Shown: positions 1 through 11,400, counted from the stretch's first letter. The stretch: 36,222 bases of DNA from Acidobacteriaceae bacterium (GCA_030041305.1 JASHOC010000287.1:1-36222), one strand, 5' to 3'. Program-made: numbers and translations. The notes: generated by a model from the sequence alone, not told the origin.

Positions 1-2
1 AA

Positions 3-1220
3 CGGCGCGGCCTGCTCGAGCGCTTTGTTACGGAAAGCCCGGAGCGCGCCCAAGAAGGCGACGAAGCCCTGTTTTTCGACGAGAACACGTACAAAGTCCT
101 GTTCGGCCGCGAACAGGCGCTCCTTGATCCGGAGTTTTTCGAGACCAAGGTGCGCGAAGAGCAAGGCCTGCGCAAGGCGGTGGACGTTAATCCTAAGCTT
201 GTCGCCAATCGCTCCGCCTGGAATGACATTGCGCAAATTCAAAAAGTGCGCGCCAACGATTTCGACGAGGGATTCGCCACGGCGCTGTTCCGCTATTCAG
301 ACCTGCTGAGCGACGCGATCACGCTGGTGCGCTCGGCTGATCAGCGCCTGATGCCCAATGGCGAACGCCTGCCTGGATACACCGATCAGGCGCTCGTCGC
401 AATTCAGCACGATCTCTCCGCGCCGGTCCCGATTTACAGGGACCTCGAAGAAGTGGAGCTCGGCTGGATTTTGTCCGAGGCGCGCCGCCAGCTCGGCGTC
501 GGCGATCCGCTGGTGGTGAAGATGCTGGACAAGGAATCGCCTGAACAGCTCGCCAACCGGATCGTCAGCGGCACTCATCTGGACCAGGCGGGCGTCCGCG
601 AAGACCTTTACAAGGGAGGCAAATCCGCCATCGAGGCCTCGAGCGATCCGATGATTGTGTTCGTCCGCGGCATCGAGCCCGACCTGCTCGCGATCGTAAA
701 ACAGGCGGAGGCTCAGATTGACGCCCCCACGCGCGCCGCCGCCGAACGAATCGCGAAAGCGCGTTTCGCTATTTATGGCACCAGCGTGTATCCCGACGCG
801 ACGTTCACTCCGCGCCTAAGCTACGGGACGGTGAAGGGCTTCACGGACGCGCGCGGGAGTTTCGTCGAGCCCTACACCACAATGGGAGGGCTCTTCAAGC
901 GCGCCACCGGCGCGCCGCCGTTTAATTTGCCCCAAAGCTGGCTGGAGGCCAAGCCAAGCGTGGACTTGTCGACGCCGATGAACCTGTGCACCACAAACGA
1001 CATTATTGGCGGCAACTCCGGCAGTCCGCTCATTAACGAGGAGGGCGAGATCGTGGGCCTGATCTTCGATGGAAATATCTTTTCCATTGGCGGCGATTAC
1101 GGTTACGACGCGACCAAGAACCGCGCGGTGGCCGTCGACAGCCGCGCCCTGCTCGAAGGGCTGAGCCAGGTTTACCACCTCACCCGCATCGTGGATGAGA
1201 TCCAATCCGCCCGCCAGTAG
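3..1220 (+). CDS. S46 family dipeptidyl peptidase (DPP7-type), 3' part
   Basis: The reading frame is open from the left edge, so the N-terminal part lies outside the window; 405 codons remain of a family that is usually about 700 residues. The serine motif GGNSGSP, with the catalytic Ser codon at 1017-1019, followed by LINEEGEIVGLIFDGN is the hallmark of peptidase family S46 (DPP7/DPP11), exopeptidases that release dipeptides from peptides in the periplasm. His and Asp of the triad would lie upstream, outside the window. The residue 18 positions after the Ser is Gly (codon 1071-1073). In this family Gly there goes with DPP7-like preference for hydrophobic P1 residues and Arg with DPP11-like acidic preference, so DPP7 type is inferred. 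The family assignment is strong; the substrate is inference. Confidence 0.9.
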   Translation, partial: RRGLLERFVTESPERAQEGDEALFFDENTYKVLFGREQALLDPEFFETKVREEQGLRKAVDVNPKLVANRSAWNDIAQIQKVRANDFDEGFATALFRYSDLLSDAITLVRSADQRLMPNGERLPGYTDQALVAIQHDLSAPVPIYRDLEEVELGWILSEARRQLGVGDPLVVKMLDKESPEQLANRIVSGTHLDQAGVREDLYKGGKSAIEASSDPMIVFVRGIEPDLLAIVKQAEAQIDAPTRAAAERIAKARFAIYGTSVYPDATFTPRLSYGTVKGFTDARGSFVEPYTTMGGLFKRATGAPPFNLPQSWLEAKPSVDLSTPMNLCTTNDIIGGNSGSPLINEEGEIVGLIFDGNIFSIGGDYGYDATKNRAVAVDSRALLEGLSQVYHLTRIVDEIQSARQ

Positions 1221-1332
1221 CCGTGGGTTGGCGGGGAAGGCGGCGTGTGGCGAAGGCCAATACGAGAATCTCCAACGGGATTCCATCTCTCATGCTCTTG
1301 AGGCCGGCAAAGGGCGGAACTGAAAAGGGGTC

Positions 1333-1361
1333 TTGACATTTTCTCAAATTAGACAGATTCT
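1333..1361 (+). promoter_or_regulatory. Putative perR promoter
   Basis: A perfect -35 hexamer TTGACA (1333-1338) is followed after 17 bp by GATTCT (1356-1361), a weak -10 with 3 of 6 consensus matches. The start site would fall only about 2-8 bases before the perR ATG at 1370, so the transcript would be leaderless or nearly so, which fits the absence of a Shine-Dalgarno sequence there. It is seen in sequence only, with no expression evidence. Confidence 0.5.
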
Positions 1362-1363
1362 AA
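1349..1363. promoter_or_regulatory. PerR-box-like operator
   Basis: TTAGACAGATTCTAA is a 15-bp imperfect palindrome with arms TTAGA/TCTAA. It matches the Bacillus PerR box consensus TTATAATNATTATAA at 11 of 14 defined positions. It covers the putative -10 element and ends 6 bp before the regulator's own start codon, so bound repressor would block transcription. Autoregulation of the perR-katG unit is the natural reading. Confidence 0.6.
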
Positions 1364-1369
1364 GACTTC

Positions 1370-1801
1370 ATGGACGCGGAGACGATTCAACGGTCCTTGG
1401 AGGATGGCGGGCTGAGGTGCACACCGCAGCGATACGCGGTGATGGCGTTTTTGATGGAACACGCCGAGCATCCCACGGCCGCGGAGATCTTTGAGGCGGT
1501 GAATCGGCTCGATCCGCGCTCCTCAAGAGCCACGATTTATAACAATTTGCGCGACCTGGTGGAGGCAGGTTTGGTGCGTGAAGTGGCCGTCGAAGGACGG
1601 GCAGCGCGATTTGACGCCAAGGCCGTGCGGCACCACCACTTTATCTGCGACCGGTGCGGCAATGTGGAAGACATGGAATGGTACGACGTGCCCAAACCAG
1701 ACGCAGACTCCCTCGGCAAACGCGTTTTTCGGGAGTATGAACTGATTTTCAGAGGTCTCTGCGCGCGGTGCGCTCCGCGGCGCGCGTCCCGTCACGCCTA
1801 A
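1370..1801 (+). CDS. perR: Fur-family peroxide-responsive repressor, PerR type
   Basis: A 143-residue Fur-superfamily regulator. The N-terminal winged helix contains TPQRYAVMAFL and the recognition segment RATIYNNLRDL. The regulatory metal ligands align with Bacillus PerR: His34 (HPTA), Asp82 (RFD), His88 and His90 (HHHF) and Asp101 (position 104 in Bacillus). Asp at that last position, where Fur has Glu, favours a peroxide sensor. The structural zinc site is CDRC (93-96) plus CARC (131-134). The gene lies 160 bp upstream of katG on the same strand with a PerR-box-like site over its own promoter, so it very probably represses itself and katG. No Shine-Dalgarno sequence precedes the ATG. A general Fur or Zur is less likely given the context. 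Confidence 0.9.
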   Translation: MDAETIQRSLEDGGLRCTPQRYAVMAFLMEHAEHPTAAEIFEAVNRLDPRSSRATIYNNLRDLVEAGLVREVAVEGRAARFDAKAVRHHHFICDRCGNVEDMEWYDVPKPDADSLGKRVFREYELIFRGLCARCAPRRASRHA

Positions 1802-1823
1802 TGGCGGCTTGAACACCGGATGA

Positions 1824-4160
<2,337 letters not shown>

Positions 4161-4343
4161 GATCGAAGCTGGGCGCGGAAATAGCGATCGGCCCGGCGCC
4201 TGACCTCTGTTCCTGTTGTTTGGATCGGTGAAAGTGAAGTTCCTCATTCTCCTGCTCGCGCGGGCCAGCTACCCGGCTTGCGTGGGCAGGGTGCTGTGTT
4301 TTCGCAAATGTGGAAGGCGTGATGATGCGCTGATGCATTGCGC

Positions 4344-4976
4344 TCAAACGCGCTCCCGCACGGCTTCCAGGGACGACACCAGTTCTTGCGCTTTTTCGAA
4401 TACCCTGGAAGCTGAATCGCCGGGCTTGAAGATTGCCGAACCGATTCCCACCCCTATGGCGCCGGCTGCAAGCCACGATGAAGCATTGCGAGCATCGATT
4501 CCTCCGACAGCAACGACGATCGTATGAGCGGGGAGCACGACGCGCAACGATCGTAACATTCCCACACCGAGATTCTCGGCGGGAAAAAGCTTAATGGCGT
4601 CAGCTCCGGCGTTCAGCAGGGCGAATGCCTCGGTTGGACTGAAGGCTCCGGGAATGGCGATCAGGCCGGCGTCCTTTGCGGCTTTCAGAATAGAGAGATC
4701 GGCATGAGGAGTAACGATCAACCGCCCCCCGGCGGATGCGATGCGTGAAACCTGCTCCGGCTGCGTAACGGTTCCGGCGCCGACGAGCATCCGTTCCGAG
4801 AACTTTTCCGCCAGAATCGAGATGCTTTTCAATGGCTCAGGGGAATTGAGGGGAACTTCCATGATGCGCACGCCGGCACGTTCCAGAGCAGCGCCGATGG
4901 ATTCCGCCTCCTCGGGACGGATTCCCCTGAGGATGCTCACGAGTGGGCAAGCGCCGAAAAGCGCTCTCAGGTCCAT
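4344..4976 (-). CDS. dgoA: 2-dehydro-3-deoxy-6-phosphogalactonate aldolase
   Basis: Class I aldolase of the KDPG/KDPGal family, 210 residues. It splits 2-keto-3-deoxy-6-phosphogalactonate into pyruvate and glyceraldehyde 3-phosphate. The catalytic Glu40 lies in GVRIMEVPLNSP, the Schiff-base Lys129 in GADAIKLFPAENLG, and the substrate-binding motif is VGAGTVTQPEQV. The start LRGIRPEEA plus EVPLNSP is closer to DgoA than to Entner-Doudoroff Eda, and the partner gene is a DgoK-like kinase. I took the ATG at 4976 (MDLRALF), which overlaps the end of dgoK by 10 bp and implies translational coupling; longer in-frame starts only add arginine-rich sequence. The gene is convergent with katG across a 183-bp gap that holds nothing I recognise. 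Confidence 0.9.
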   Translation of the reverse strand: MDLRALFGACPLVSILRGIRPEEAESIGAALERAGVRIMEVPLNSPEPLKSISILAEKFSERMLVGAGTVTQPEQVSRIASAGGRLIVTPHADLSILKAAKDAGLIAIPGAFSPTEAFALLNAGADAIKLFPAENLGVGMLRSLRVVLPAHTIVVAVGGIDARNASSWLAAGAIGVGIGSAIFKPGDSASRVFEKAQELVSSLEAVRERV

Positions 4977-5848
4977 TTGATTCCGGCTCCGATGGCGGCG
5001 AGGCCGCGCGCGGCGGCAAAGCCCTCCTCGACGCAAGCAAGCCCTCCGCAGATCTCGATGGCGCGCGCGTACAGCGAACAAAGCGATGTTAAACCAACCA
5101 GGCGCACTTCCGCGCCCGCGGGCATGGCGGAATGAATTTCATGTCCGATGAGAAGGCCGGACAGGTAGGATGCAGAGGCATTCTCTTCAATCTGGCGCAT
5201 CAAGGTCAGCGTGCGAACGCCGAAAAGGTGATGAAGGAGGCCTCCGGACTCGACCGATCGGCCTAGGCCGTGTTCGAAGGCTGCGCCGATGGTGGCATCG
5301 GAACCAGCCATGGTTCGACCGAGAATGGTGCAGTTGCGGAGGGCGGCGAAGAGCTCGCCGGTAAGGTAGGTGCGGAAGCTGGATATCTTGGAATGCTGGA
5401 GGTGAATCCATTTGGAATGCGAACCCGGAAAACAGACAAGGCCATCGACATCGCGTCTGTCCAGGATGCCCATGGTTTCAGTTTCTTCGCCGCGCATCAC
5501 TTCGGGGACACCGCTCTCATCGGAACCTGAGACGCCTGGGATCAAGCGCACATGCGCTCTACTGAAAGGAACGCGGACAGCGGCGCGCGCCAGATCGGTG
5601 ATTCCCACCGGGCAGGAAAGGTAAGGCGCTTCAACCCAGCCCTGCCGGCTGCCGACCATGCCACTGAGCAGGATATGCGTTTCGCCCTCGCGAAGCCAGT
5701 CGCCGATCTCTTCGCATAACACCGATTCGAACTCCTCCTTCTTGACATGTAATACGCCCCGTGGCGATGAACGCTGTTCCCGAATGCCGCCGCCCGGCTC
5801 AAGACGAAACGCCCGAAAATTGCTGGTGCCCCAATCCACCGCGATCAA
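4967..5848 (-). CDS. dgoK: 2-dehydro-3-deoxygalactonokinase
   Basis: Phosphorylates 2-keto-3-deoxygalactonate with ATP, feeding the aldolase encoded next. The protein has 293 residues, like E. coli DgoK. It starts IAVDWGTSNFRAF, the phosphate-1 motif of this kinase family, and contains LLSGMVGSRQGW, CFPGSHSKWI and a C-terminal glycine-rich ARGLAAIGAG. No ATG or GTG precedes the conserved start at a useful distance. A TTG at 5848 has AGAGGAG (5857-5863) 8 bases upstream and gives exactly the family N-terminus, so I used it; an ATG at 5920 would add 24 atypical residues. No galactonate dehydratase, transporter or regulator gene is visible nearby, so upstream steps must be encoded elsewhere. Confidence 0.92.
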   Translation of the reverse strand: MIAVDWGTSNFRAFRLEPGGGIREQRSSPRGVLHVKKEEFESVLCEEIGDWLREGETHILLSGMVGSRQGWVEAPYLSCPVGITDLARAAVRVPFSRAHVRLIPGVSGSDESGVPEVMRGEETETMGILDRRDVDGLVCFPGSHSKWIHLQHSKISSFRTYLTGELFAALRNCTILGRTMAGSDATIGAAFEHGLGRSVESGGLLHHLFGVRTLTLMRQIEENASASYLSGLLIGHEIHSAMPAGAEVRLVGLTSLCSLYARAIEICGGLACVEEGFAAARGLAAIGAGIKWT

Positions 5849-6194
5849 GACGCACGCTCCTCTGACGAGTCGGAAATCATGATAAACGCAAAGGCGGCAT
5901 GGGGATCGAACGCCGGCCACGCTCGTATCTCATGGCAAAATCGAGGCTACGGCGGTTCTCCAATTCCCGTGAAGTTTTGAGGGGCGTGCCAGGTGGCGTT
6001 TTCCTGGGAAAACCGCCACTCATCGTTCGCGGTTCTGCTCTACACCAATTGGAGAACCGCTACAGGGGTTTTTGCGGGGATTTCCCCCGATTTTTGGGGT
6101 GCAGAAAACCTTACCGCCGATGGCGGAATCCTCTGTGTACTGCCGTCAGGAATTTCCTGAAAGTAAATTTTACCCGAAAGGTTTTCCCTCCCCC
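5849..6194. other. Divergent intergenic region dgoK / secreted protein
   Basis: A 346-bp gap between two divergent genes. It holds repeat copy 1 (5952-6060), then a G-run and T-run stretch and a small GC dyad (CCGCCGATGGCGG near 6115-6127). I see no convincing promoter hexamers or operator. Frames crossing the repeat are open only because the repeat lacks stops in some frames. Confidence 0.6.
5952..6060 (+). repeat. 109-bp palindromic dispersed repeat, copy 1 (MITE-like)
   Basis: Perfect 14-bp terminal inverted repeats GCGGTTCTCCAATT / AATTGGAGAACCGC enclose about 80 bp with an internal hairpin (GTGGCGTTTT paired with AAAACCGCCAC, one bulge). It has the same length and orientation as the copies at 17318 and 26371 but differs from them at 5 positions. 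TA lies 2 bp outside the left end and directly at the right end. It sits in the gap between the divergent dgoK and the small secreted protein gene, about 100 bp from the dgoK start. No protein is encoded. Confidence 0.85.
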
Positions 6195-6557
6195 ATGGCC
6201 CCCAAAACCTTTTTCGCACTCGTGTCCTGTCTTCTGTTTACTGCCGGTATGGGCGCTCAGAATGTCCCGCGATCCTCGTACGGTGTGAAGGCGCTCAGTG
6301 GACTGCAAGTGGCATCTCCCGTCTCCAACGAGACATTCGACTCGACGACGGTGCACGTATTTGCGGAGGCAAAGGAATCGGTTCCGGTGAGTCAAATGCA
6401 GGTTTGGGATAACGGCGTCAAGCTGGGCCGCTATATCGGCTCAAGCGTGAACGCATACTTCAACTTGGCGCCAGGATCCCATACCATCACGGTTACGGAT
6501 CTCGGTGATCAGTGGAACGTGATTCATTGGACGAGCGTGGGGTATTCCGTGAAATAA
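6195..6557 (+). CDS. Small secreted protein with Ig-like domain
   Basis: 120 residues. MAPKTFFALVSCLLFTAGMGA is a clear signal peptide, with predicted cleavage before QNV. The mature part (LQVASPVSNETFDSTTVHVFAEA ... MQVWDNGVKLG ... FNLAPGSHTITVTDLGD) has the strand pattern of a short bacterial Ig-like domain, of the kind seen in many acidobacterial exported proteins. Function is unknown and no catalytic residues are recognisable. The ATG at 6195 is chosen because it begins the signal peptide. The nearest purine-rich stretch, GAAAGG (6176-6181), is rather far at 13 bases. An upstream in-frame ATG at 6072 would put 41 residues before the signal. Confidence 0.7.
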   Translation: MAPKTFFALVSCLLFTAGMGAQNVPRSSYGVKALSGLQVASPVSNETFDSTTVHVFAEAKESVPVSQMQVWDNGVKLGRYIGSSVNAYFNLAPGSHTITVTDLGDQWNVIHWTSVGYSVK

Positions 6558-6912
6558 GCAGCTATCCACCTTTCGAGAAGCGGCGGGAGCAATCCGGCCG
6601 CTTCTCGCTGCTCACCTTGCTCGATCGCGGGCGCGAAGAAGAACGGGTCAATTTATGTTGCCCGGCCGCTCCAGATCCTCGGAACGAGCCTTAGCGAAAG
6701 GGCGAAGCGGCGCCGTGTACATCCTCATTCCGCCATTTGGTGCGGTAAACCGGTAGATGACGGGAAACGGCGCGGTATCCCGGCATCTGCGGCTGGCGCG
6801 TGTTTCCGAAAATCTGGCGCAGAGTTGGTCAAGATGAGAGTGGGCGAGATATCACTTCGCCTACTCTAACAGGACCATCGATCAAGCATGTGCGGAACTC
6901 GGGCTCGGTCTG
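6558..6912. other. Convergent intergenic region
   Basis: A 355-bp gap between the ends of the secreted-protein gene and bcsZ. Apart from the hairpin at 6574-6607 I see no gene, repeat or regulatory signal. Confidence 0.6.
6574..6607 (+). terminator. Strong GC hairpin after the secreted-protein gene
   Basis: A perfect 11-bp stem CGAGAAGCGGC / GCCGCTTCTCG with a 12-base loop lies 17 bp after the stop codon of the secreted-protein gene. No T-run follows, so it is not a textbook intrinsic terminator. It may still end transcription or protect the 3' end. Confidence 0.45.
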
Positions 6913-8028
6913 CTACCCGATCAACCACTTCAACTGAAGCGTGCCATTCGAATTGAATGAGAATTGCCGTTCTTCGAAGCCCAACGCGAAGAGCGCCAGG
7001 TTCTGATCATAGTATTGGGCTGGTTTTCCGTACAGTCCGGTTTGCGAGTTCAATTCCGACTCCACATGCGACATCAGCTGCTTTCCAATCTGCTCATCAC
7101 CGAGAGCCGAAACATACGGCAGTAACGCCGCGAAAAACCCCACTGGCCCTCTTGGATCCTCGATGCCTCCGTCGGGCCGCACCTTGGCCGGCGGAGTCGG
7201 GTTGGTCCGGAGATAGTTTTCCATACCCGAAAGAGACTTGAGTATTTCTTCCCGCTGCGGCGCCACTGGATTCAGCATGCCGGCCCAAAGATAGACGCGG
7301 ATCGCATCATAACTACCGATGGTCGGAGTTACGGTCAATCGATCGCCCGTTTGCAAATCGGTCCAGTCCGACGCGAATCCATGCGGCGCAGAGTCTTTGA
7401 TCAGCGCTGGAACATTCGCCGCCAACTTTTTCCAGGGGCCTGCGGGCATGAAATATTCGAGGCCGAGAATAACCTGCAATGGCGCATAACTTGGATTGAA
7501 CCGATAAGTGTCACCGTGCCGGAAGCCTGTCGGCCCTGGCTCGACCATTTCGCCGAAGCCGGGCACATCTACAACCTCTTCCTCTGCGATCCGGCGAGCC
7601 AAAGCCATGCCCAATTTCGTATAAGAGGGCTCCTTCCAGGCTTGACCTGCTTCGAGCAGAGTGTAGGCCATCCAGAGGTCGGCGTCCGCCGCCGAATTGG
7701 CATCGAGCACACGCCAGCTATTGTCGGCGCCGCGTCCCCACAGCCATGCAGGCAGACGCTCACCCAGGCTCCCCTGAGCAAGATTCTGCTCCGTCCAATG
7801 CAGCAGGCCATCGAAGCGGGCGCGGTCGTTTGCAACCAGTGCAAAGAACATTCCATACGCCTGCCCTTCGGATGTGGTGCGATCGCCTGCGCTATGGTCG
7901 ATCACACGCACCTGTTTGTCCATGAATGCAGCATTGTAACTCTTCCAGAGCGACTGCCAATCTTGCGCGGCGCAACTTCGGTAAACAAGCGCCATCAAGA
8001 ACACACTCATTAACGGCTTCAGCCTCAT
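6913..8028 (-). CDS. bcsZ: Periplasmic endo-beta-1,4-glucanase of cellulose synthesis, GH8
   Basis: 371 residues, GH8 cellulase of the BcsZ type, which trims cellulose chains during export. The signal peptide is MRLKPLMSVFLMALVYRSCA, with cleavage likely before QDW. The general acid is Glu54 (TTSEGQAYGMFFAL). The conserved Asp cluster ADADLWMAYTL (115-117) and the base Asp241 (GSYDAIRVYLWAG) match the (alpha/alpha)6-barrel family. I chose the ATG at 8028, with AGAGGT just upstream; the frame is open further but the extra 92 residues are not family-like. It is divergent from bcsAB-bcsC across 404 bp, so cellulose degradation and synthesis may share one control region. Confidence 0.93.
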   Translation of the reverse strand: MRLKPLMSVFLMALVYRSCAAQDWQSLWKSYNAAFMDKQVRVIDHSAGDRTTSEGQAYGMFFALVANDRARFDGLLHWTEQNLAQGSLGERLPAWLWGRGADNSWRVLDANSAADADLWMAYTLLEAGQAWKEPSYTKLGMALARRIAEEEVVDVPGFGEMVEPGPTGFRHGDTYRFNPSYAPLQVILGLEYFMPAGPWKKLAANVPALIKDSAPHGFASDWTDLQTGDRLTVTPTIGSYDAIRVYLWAGMLNPVAPQREEILKSLSGMENYLRTNPTPPAKVRPDGGIEDPRGPVGFFAALLPYVSALGDEQIGKQLMSHVESELNSQTGLYGKPAQYYDQNLALFALGFEERQFSFNSNGTLQLKWLIG

Positions 8029-8432
8029 CGCACCTCTTTTCCATAGAGACGAAATTCTTGTTCTTTGATGCCAACGGAAATGTCCGGGGTTTTTTCTGCA
8101 GCGCTTTTCCATCATGTGAAAAAACGCTAAGCTCCGTGTCTTCAGTCCCTTCGTGCGAGGCGCAATTGCAGAGCCCGGCCGAAACCAACCAAAACTCCAA
8201 TGAGCGCACCCAACTACAGATAGTCTGGGAGAAAAAACATTCGATCGCGAAAGGCGCTGAGGACGCCGCATCACAGATTGCTGGCGCGCACGTTCAAACA
8301 CCATACACGAGGATGGTCATGAAACGAGCTTCCATCAACCATGCACAACGCGAACCGCAATCTGGCGTTCGCCGTCAGTCGCCGCTGACACGCCGGAACA
8401 CGCGTTTCCCGACGCTCGGTTGAGGCGTCCGC
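8029..8432. promoter_or_regulatory. Divergent bcsZ / bcsAB control region
   Basis: 404 bp without a credible gene; the open frame across it has no homology I recognise and overlaps the bcsZ promoter side. It must hold promoters for both transcription units, but I cannot pick clear -35/-10 pairs. An imperfect dyad AGCGCTTTTC ... GAAAAAACGCT (8100-8128) lies 72-100 bp before the bcsZ start and is the only obvious candidate operator. Confidence 0.45.
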
Positions 8433-11400
8433 ATGAGCGAATCTCTCCCTCGATCGGGGCGGACTTCAACAATGGCATCGGTGGTGCTGGGCCTTCTCGC
8501 CCTCACGGCGGGAGTTGCTCTCTGTCCGTTGCTCGTATTACCGCTTCCGTGGAAGGATCAGACCATCTTCGGCCTGGTGCTGATCGCGTTCGCAGTGGTC
8601 CTGAACAGAATCCCGCGTTCGCTTACCATCACCATGCTTCTGATGGCAATCTCAGTCTTCAGCACTCTGCGCTATGGCTACTGGCGAGTGATTCAAACCT
8701 GGAATGGAATCACCAGCGCAGGTCACATTCACCGCTGGGACACAGTCTTTGTTCTCCTGCTTTTGGCCGCCGAATTTTTCGCATTCGAGACTCTTATTTT
8801 GGGCTACTTCCAGACCCTTCGCCCATTGCGGCGGCCGCCCCTGCCGCTCGAAGGAGAACCCGACGACTGGCCAACCGTGGACGTTTTGGTCCCCACCTAC
8901 AACGAACCGCTTCACGTCGTGAAGGGTACGGTTTTGGCTGCAAAAGCCATGGATTATCCCGCCGGAAAGATGCGGGTCCTTCTGCTCGATGACGGAAGGC
9001 GGAATGAATTCCGCAGCTTTGCCGAGCAAGCTAATGTGGAATACGTGACGCGCGAAAACAACGCGCACGCCAAGGCGGGGAATATCAATTATGCGCTGGG
9101 CCTTATCAGCGGCGAATTTGTCGCCATCTTCGACTCCGACCACGTCCCCGCGCAGTCATTCCTGCAAACAACGCTGGGTTGGTTTCTCCGCGACAGCCAA
9201 CTTGGACTGGTGCAAACGCCGCATCACTTTTATTCCCCCGACCCGTTTGAGCGCAATCTGGGACAGTTCCGCAAAGTCCCCAACGAAGGCGAACTCTTTC
9301 ACCGTCTTGTGCAGGATGGAAACGATCTGTGGAATGCGAGCTTTTTCTGCGGATCGTGCGCGGTGTTGCGGCGCAGCGCGCTGGACCAGATCGGCGGAAT
9401 CGCGGTGGAGACGGTCACGGAAGATGCGCACACCGCTCTGCGCATGCAGCGCCTTGGCTGGAACACCGCGTACATCAATATTCCCAAGGCTGCTGGCCTG
9501 GCCACGGAAAGCCTGGCTGCCCACATCGGTCAGCGCATTCGCTGGGCGCGGGGCATGACCCAGATTCTGCGCATCGAGAATCCTCTTTTTGCAACCGGCC
9601 TGACGCTCCCCCAGAGGCTCTGTTACTTCAATGCGACCACCCACTTTCTTTTCGCGGTCCCGCGCCTCATCTTTCTCACTGTTCCGCTAGTCTACTTGCT
9701 CTTCGGCAAGATAAACATCTACGGCTACACGTGGGCGGTGCTCGCTTACGCCGCTCCGCACCTCGTGCTCTCGACCCTGACCAATTCACGCGTTCAGGGG
9801 CGACACCGCTTTTCCTTCTGGAACGAGATTTACGAGGTCGTATTGGCTCCGTACATTCTCTTTCCCACGCTGCTTGCGTTCATCAATCCAAAGCTCGGAC
9901 GGTTCAACGTCACCAGCAAGGGTGGAATTATGCGGCGCTCCTATTTCGACCGGCGCATCGCCTTGCCGTACTTGATTCTGCTGGCGCTGAACGTGGCTGG
10001 CATTGTCATGGGCGCGCAGCGCTACCTTGCCGACCCCGCCCATCGCAGCGCCATCGTCATGAACGGCGCCTGGGCCCTTTACAACACCATGATTTTGTTC
10101 GTGGCCGTTTCTGTCGCATGGGAGCAGCGCAAACTGCGCTCCGGAGCTTCGTTGCGTGTGCGTGTCCCCGCAACCCTGCGACCGCTAAGCAACCCCTCCC
10201 TCGACCTCGGTGGCGAAATCAGGGGCGCCACGATGTTGCTCTCGCGCAACAGTGCGGCGGTCAAAGTCGCCGCCCCGTTGGAACTCCCCCGAGGGGCGCC
10301 TGTTTTGGTGGCGCTGGGCGAAGGCCGACTGAGTTGCGAGATTCCGGCGCTGGTGGCGCATTCGGCCGGACGATACCAGCACCTGTACTTCCCCGATCTC
10401 AATCACGACCGGGAGAGGGAGATCGGCGATCTGGTGCGATACCGCCGCCGCGCGTGGCGATCGTTACAGACTTCGCGTCCCATCGATCGTCCGCTGCGCA
10501 GTTTGCTCCAGATCTTTTTGCTTGGGTTGCGCGCCGTGGCCATTGTTCCCATCGGAATTTTGCTGCCTCGCCCCGCGGATGAGGATGAATCGGATCTGCG
10601 GTCGCCGGCGCGGAAGCGGAGAGCCGCATCCACCATTTTCCCAGTGATTTTAGCGGGCATCTTTGTTTCTCGCGCAACGCAAGCCTCTGAAGTCCAATCG
10701 GCTGGCCTGAAGAACGGCGCAACGCAGGCTGAGCAAACGCAGCCGGCCAACTTCCACGACGAGTTCGGACTCGGCGCGGCTGCCAACACTAAGGCGTTGT
10801 CTCTCGAGGGCAGCGGCGCCTCGCTGAACTTTTTCTTCGACGAGCCGGTCACCAAGGTCACGACCAACGCATTGCTGAACCTCAACTATGCGGCGCCAGA
10901 TTTGCGCGCCAACGAGGCCCGCCTTGAACTAACGCTGAATGGCGTGGACGTGGGCTCCATTGCCCTCACGCCGGGAGCCGCGCAACAGGCCCGATTCGAG
11001 TTGCCCACCGACCTGCTGACCAGCGACAACACACTTTCCGTTGAGTTGCAGGGAAAATGCGCGTTCTGCTCAAGGAGCACGCCATGGGTGACCCTCGATG
11101 CCGCCAGCACATTGGTTCTTGACGGAACCAGCCTGCCTATTGCAAACGACCTCTCTTTGCTTCCCCTGCCGTTTTTCGATCCTGCCCGATTGCGCTCTTG
11201 GAGCCTCCCCGTAGTCTTCGGCGAGCAGCCTGACGACGCCACCTTGGAAGGCGCCGCGCTCGTTGCATCCTGGTTCGGCGTACTGTCTGACGTGCGTGGC
11301 GTTCATTTTCCAGTGAGCGTTGGCCAATTTCCCAATGGAAACGCGCTTGTCTTCGCTTCGCGCGGCTCCAGCCTTCTGGATGGCCTGGCCCTGCCGTCTG

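Noticed and set aside
5889..5950. Possible minus-strand tRNA (GGATCGAACG)
   Set aside because: The bases flanking the loop do not pair as a T-stem and no anticodon arm is found.
5899..6288. Open frame of 129 codons across repeat copy 1, similar to frames at 17253-17447 and 26318-26608
   Set aside because: The shared peptide is only the translation of the 109-bp repeat; flanking parts differ, there are no ribosome-binding sites, and a reverse-strand frame shows the same effect.
7926..8423. 165-codon plus-strand frame in the bcsZ/bcsAB gap
   Set aside because: It overlaps the bcsZ start region, has no ribosome-binding site or family features, and would occupy the shared promoter region.
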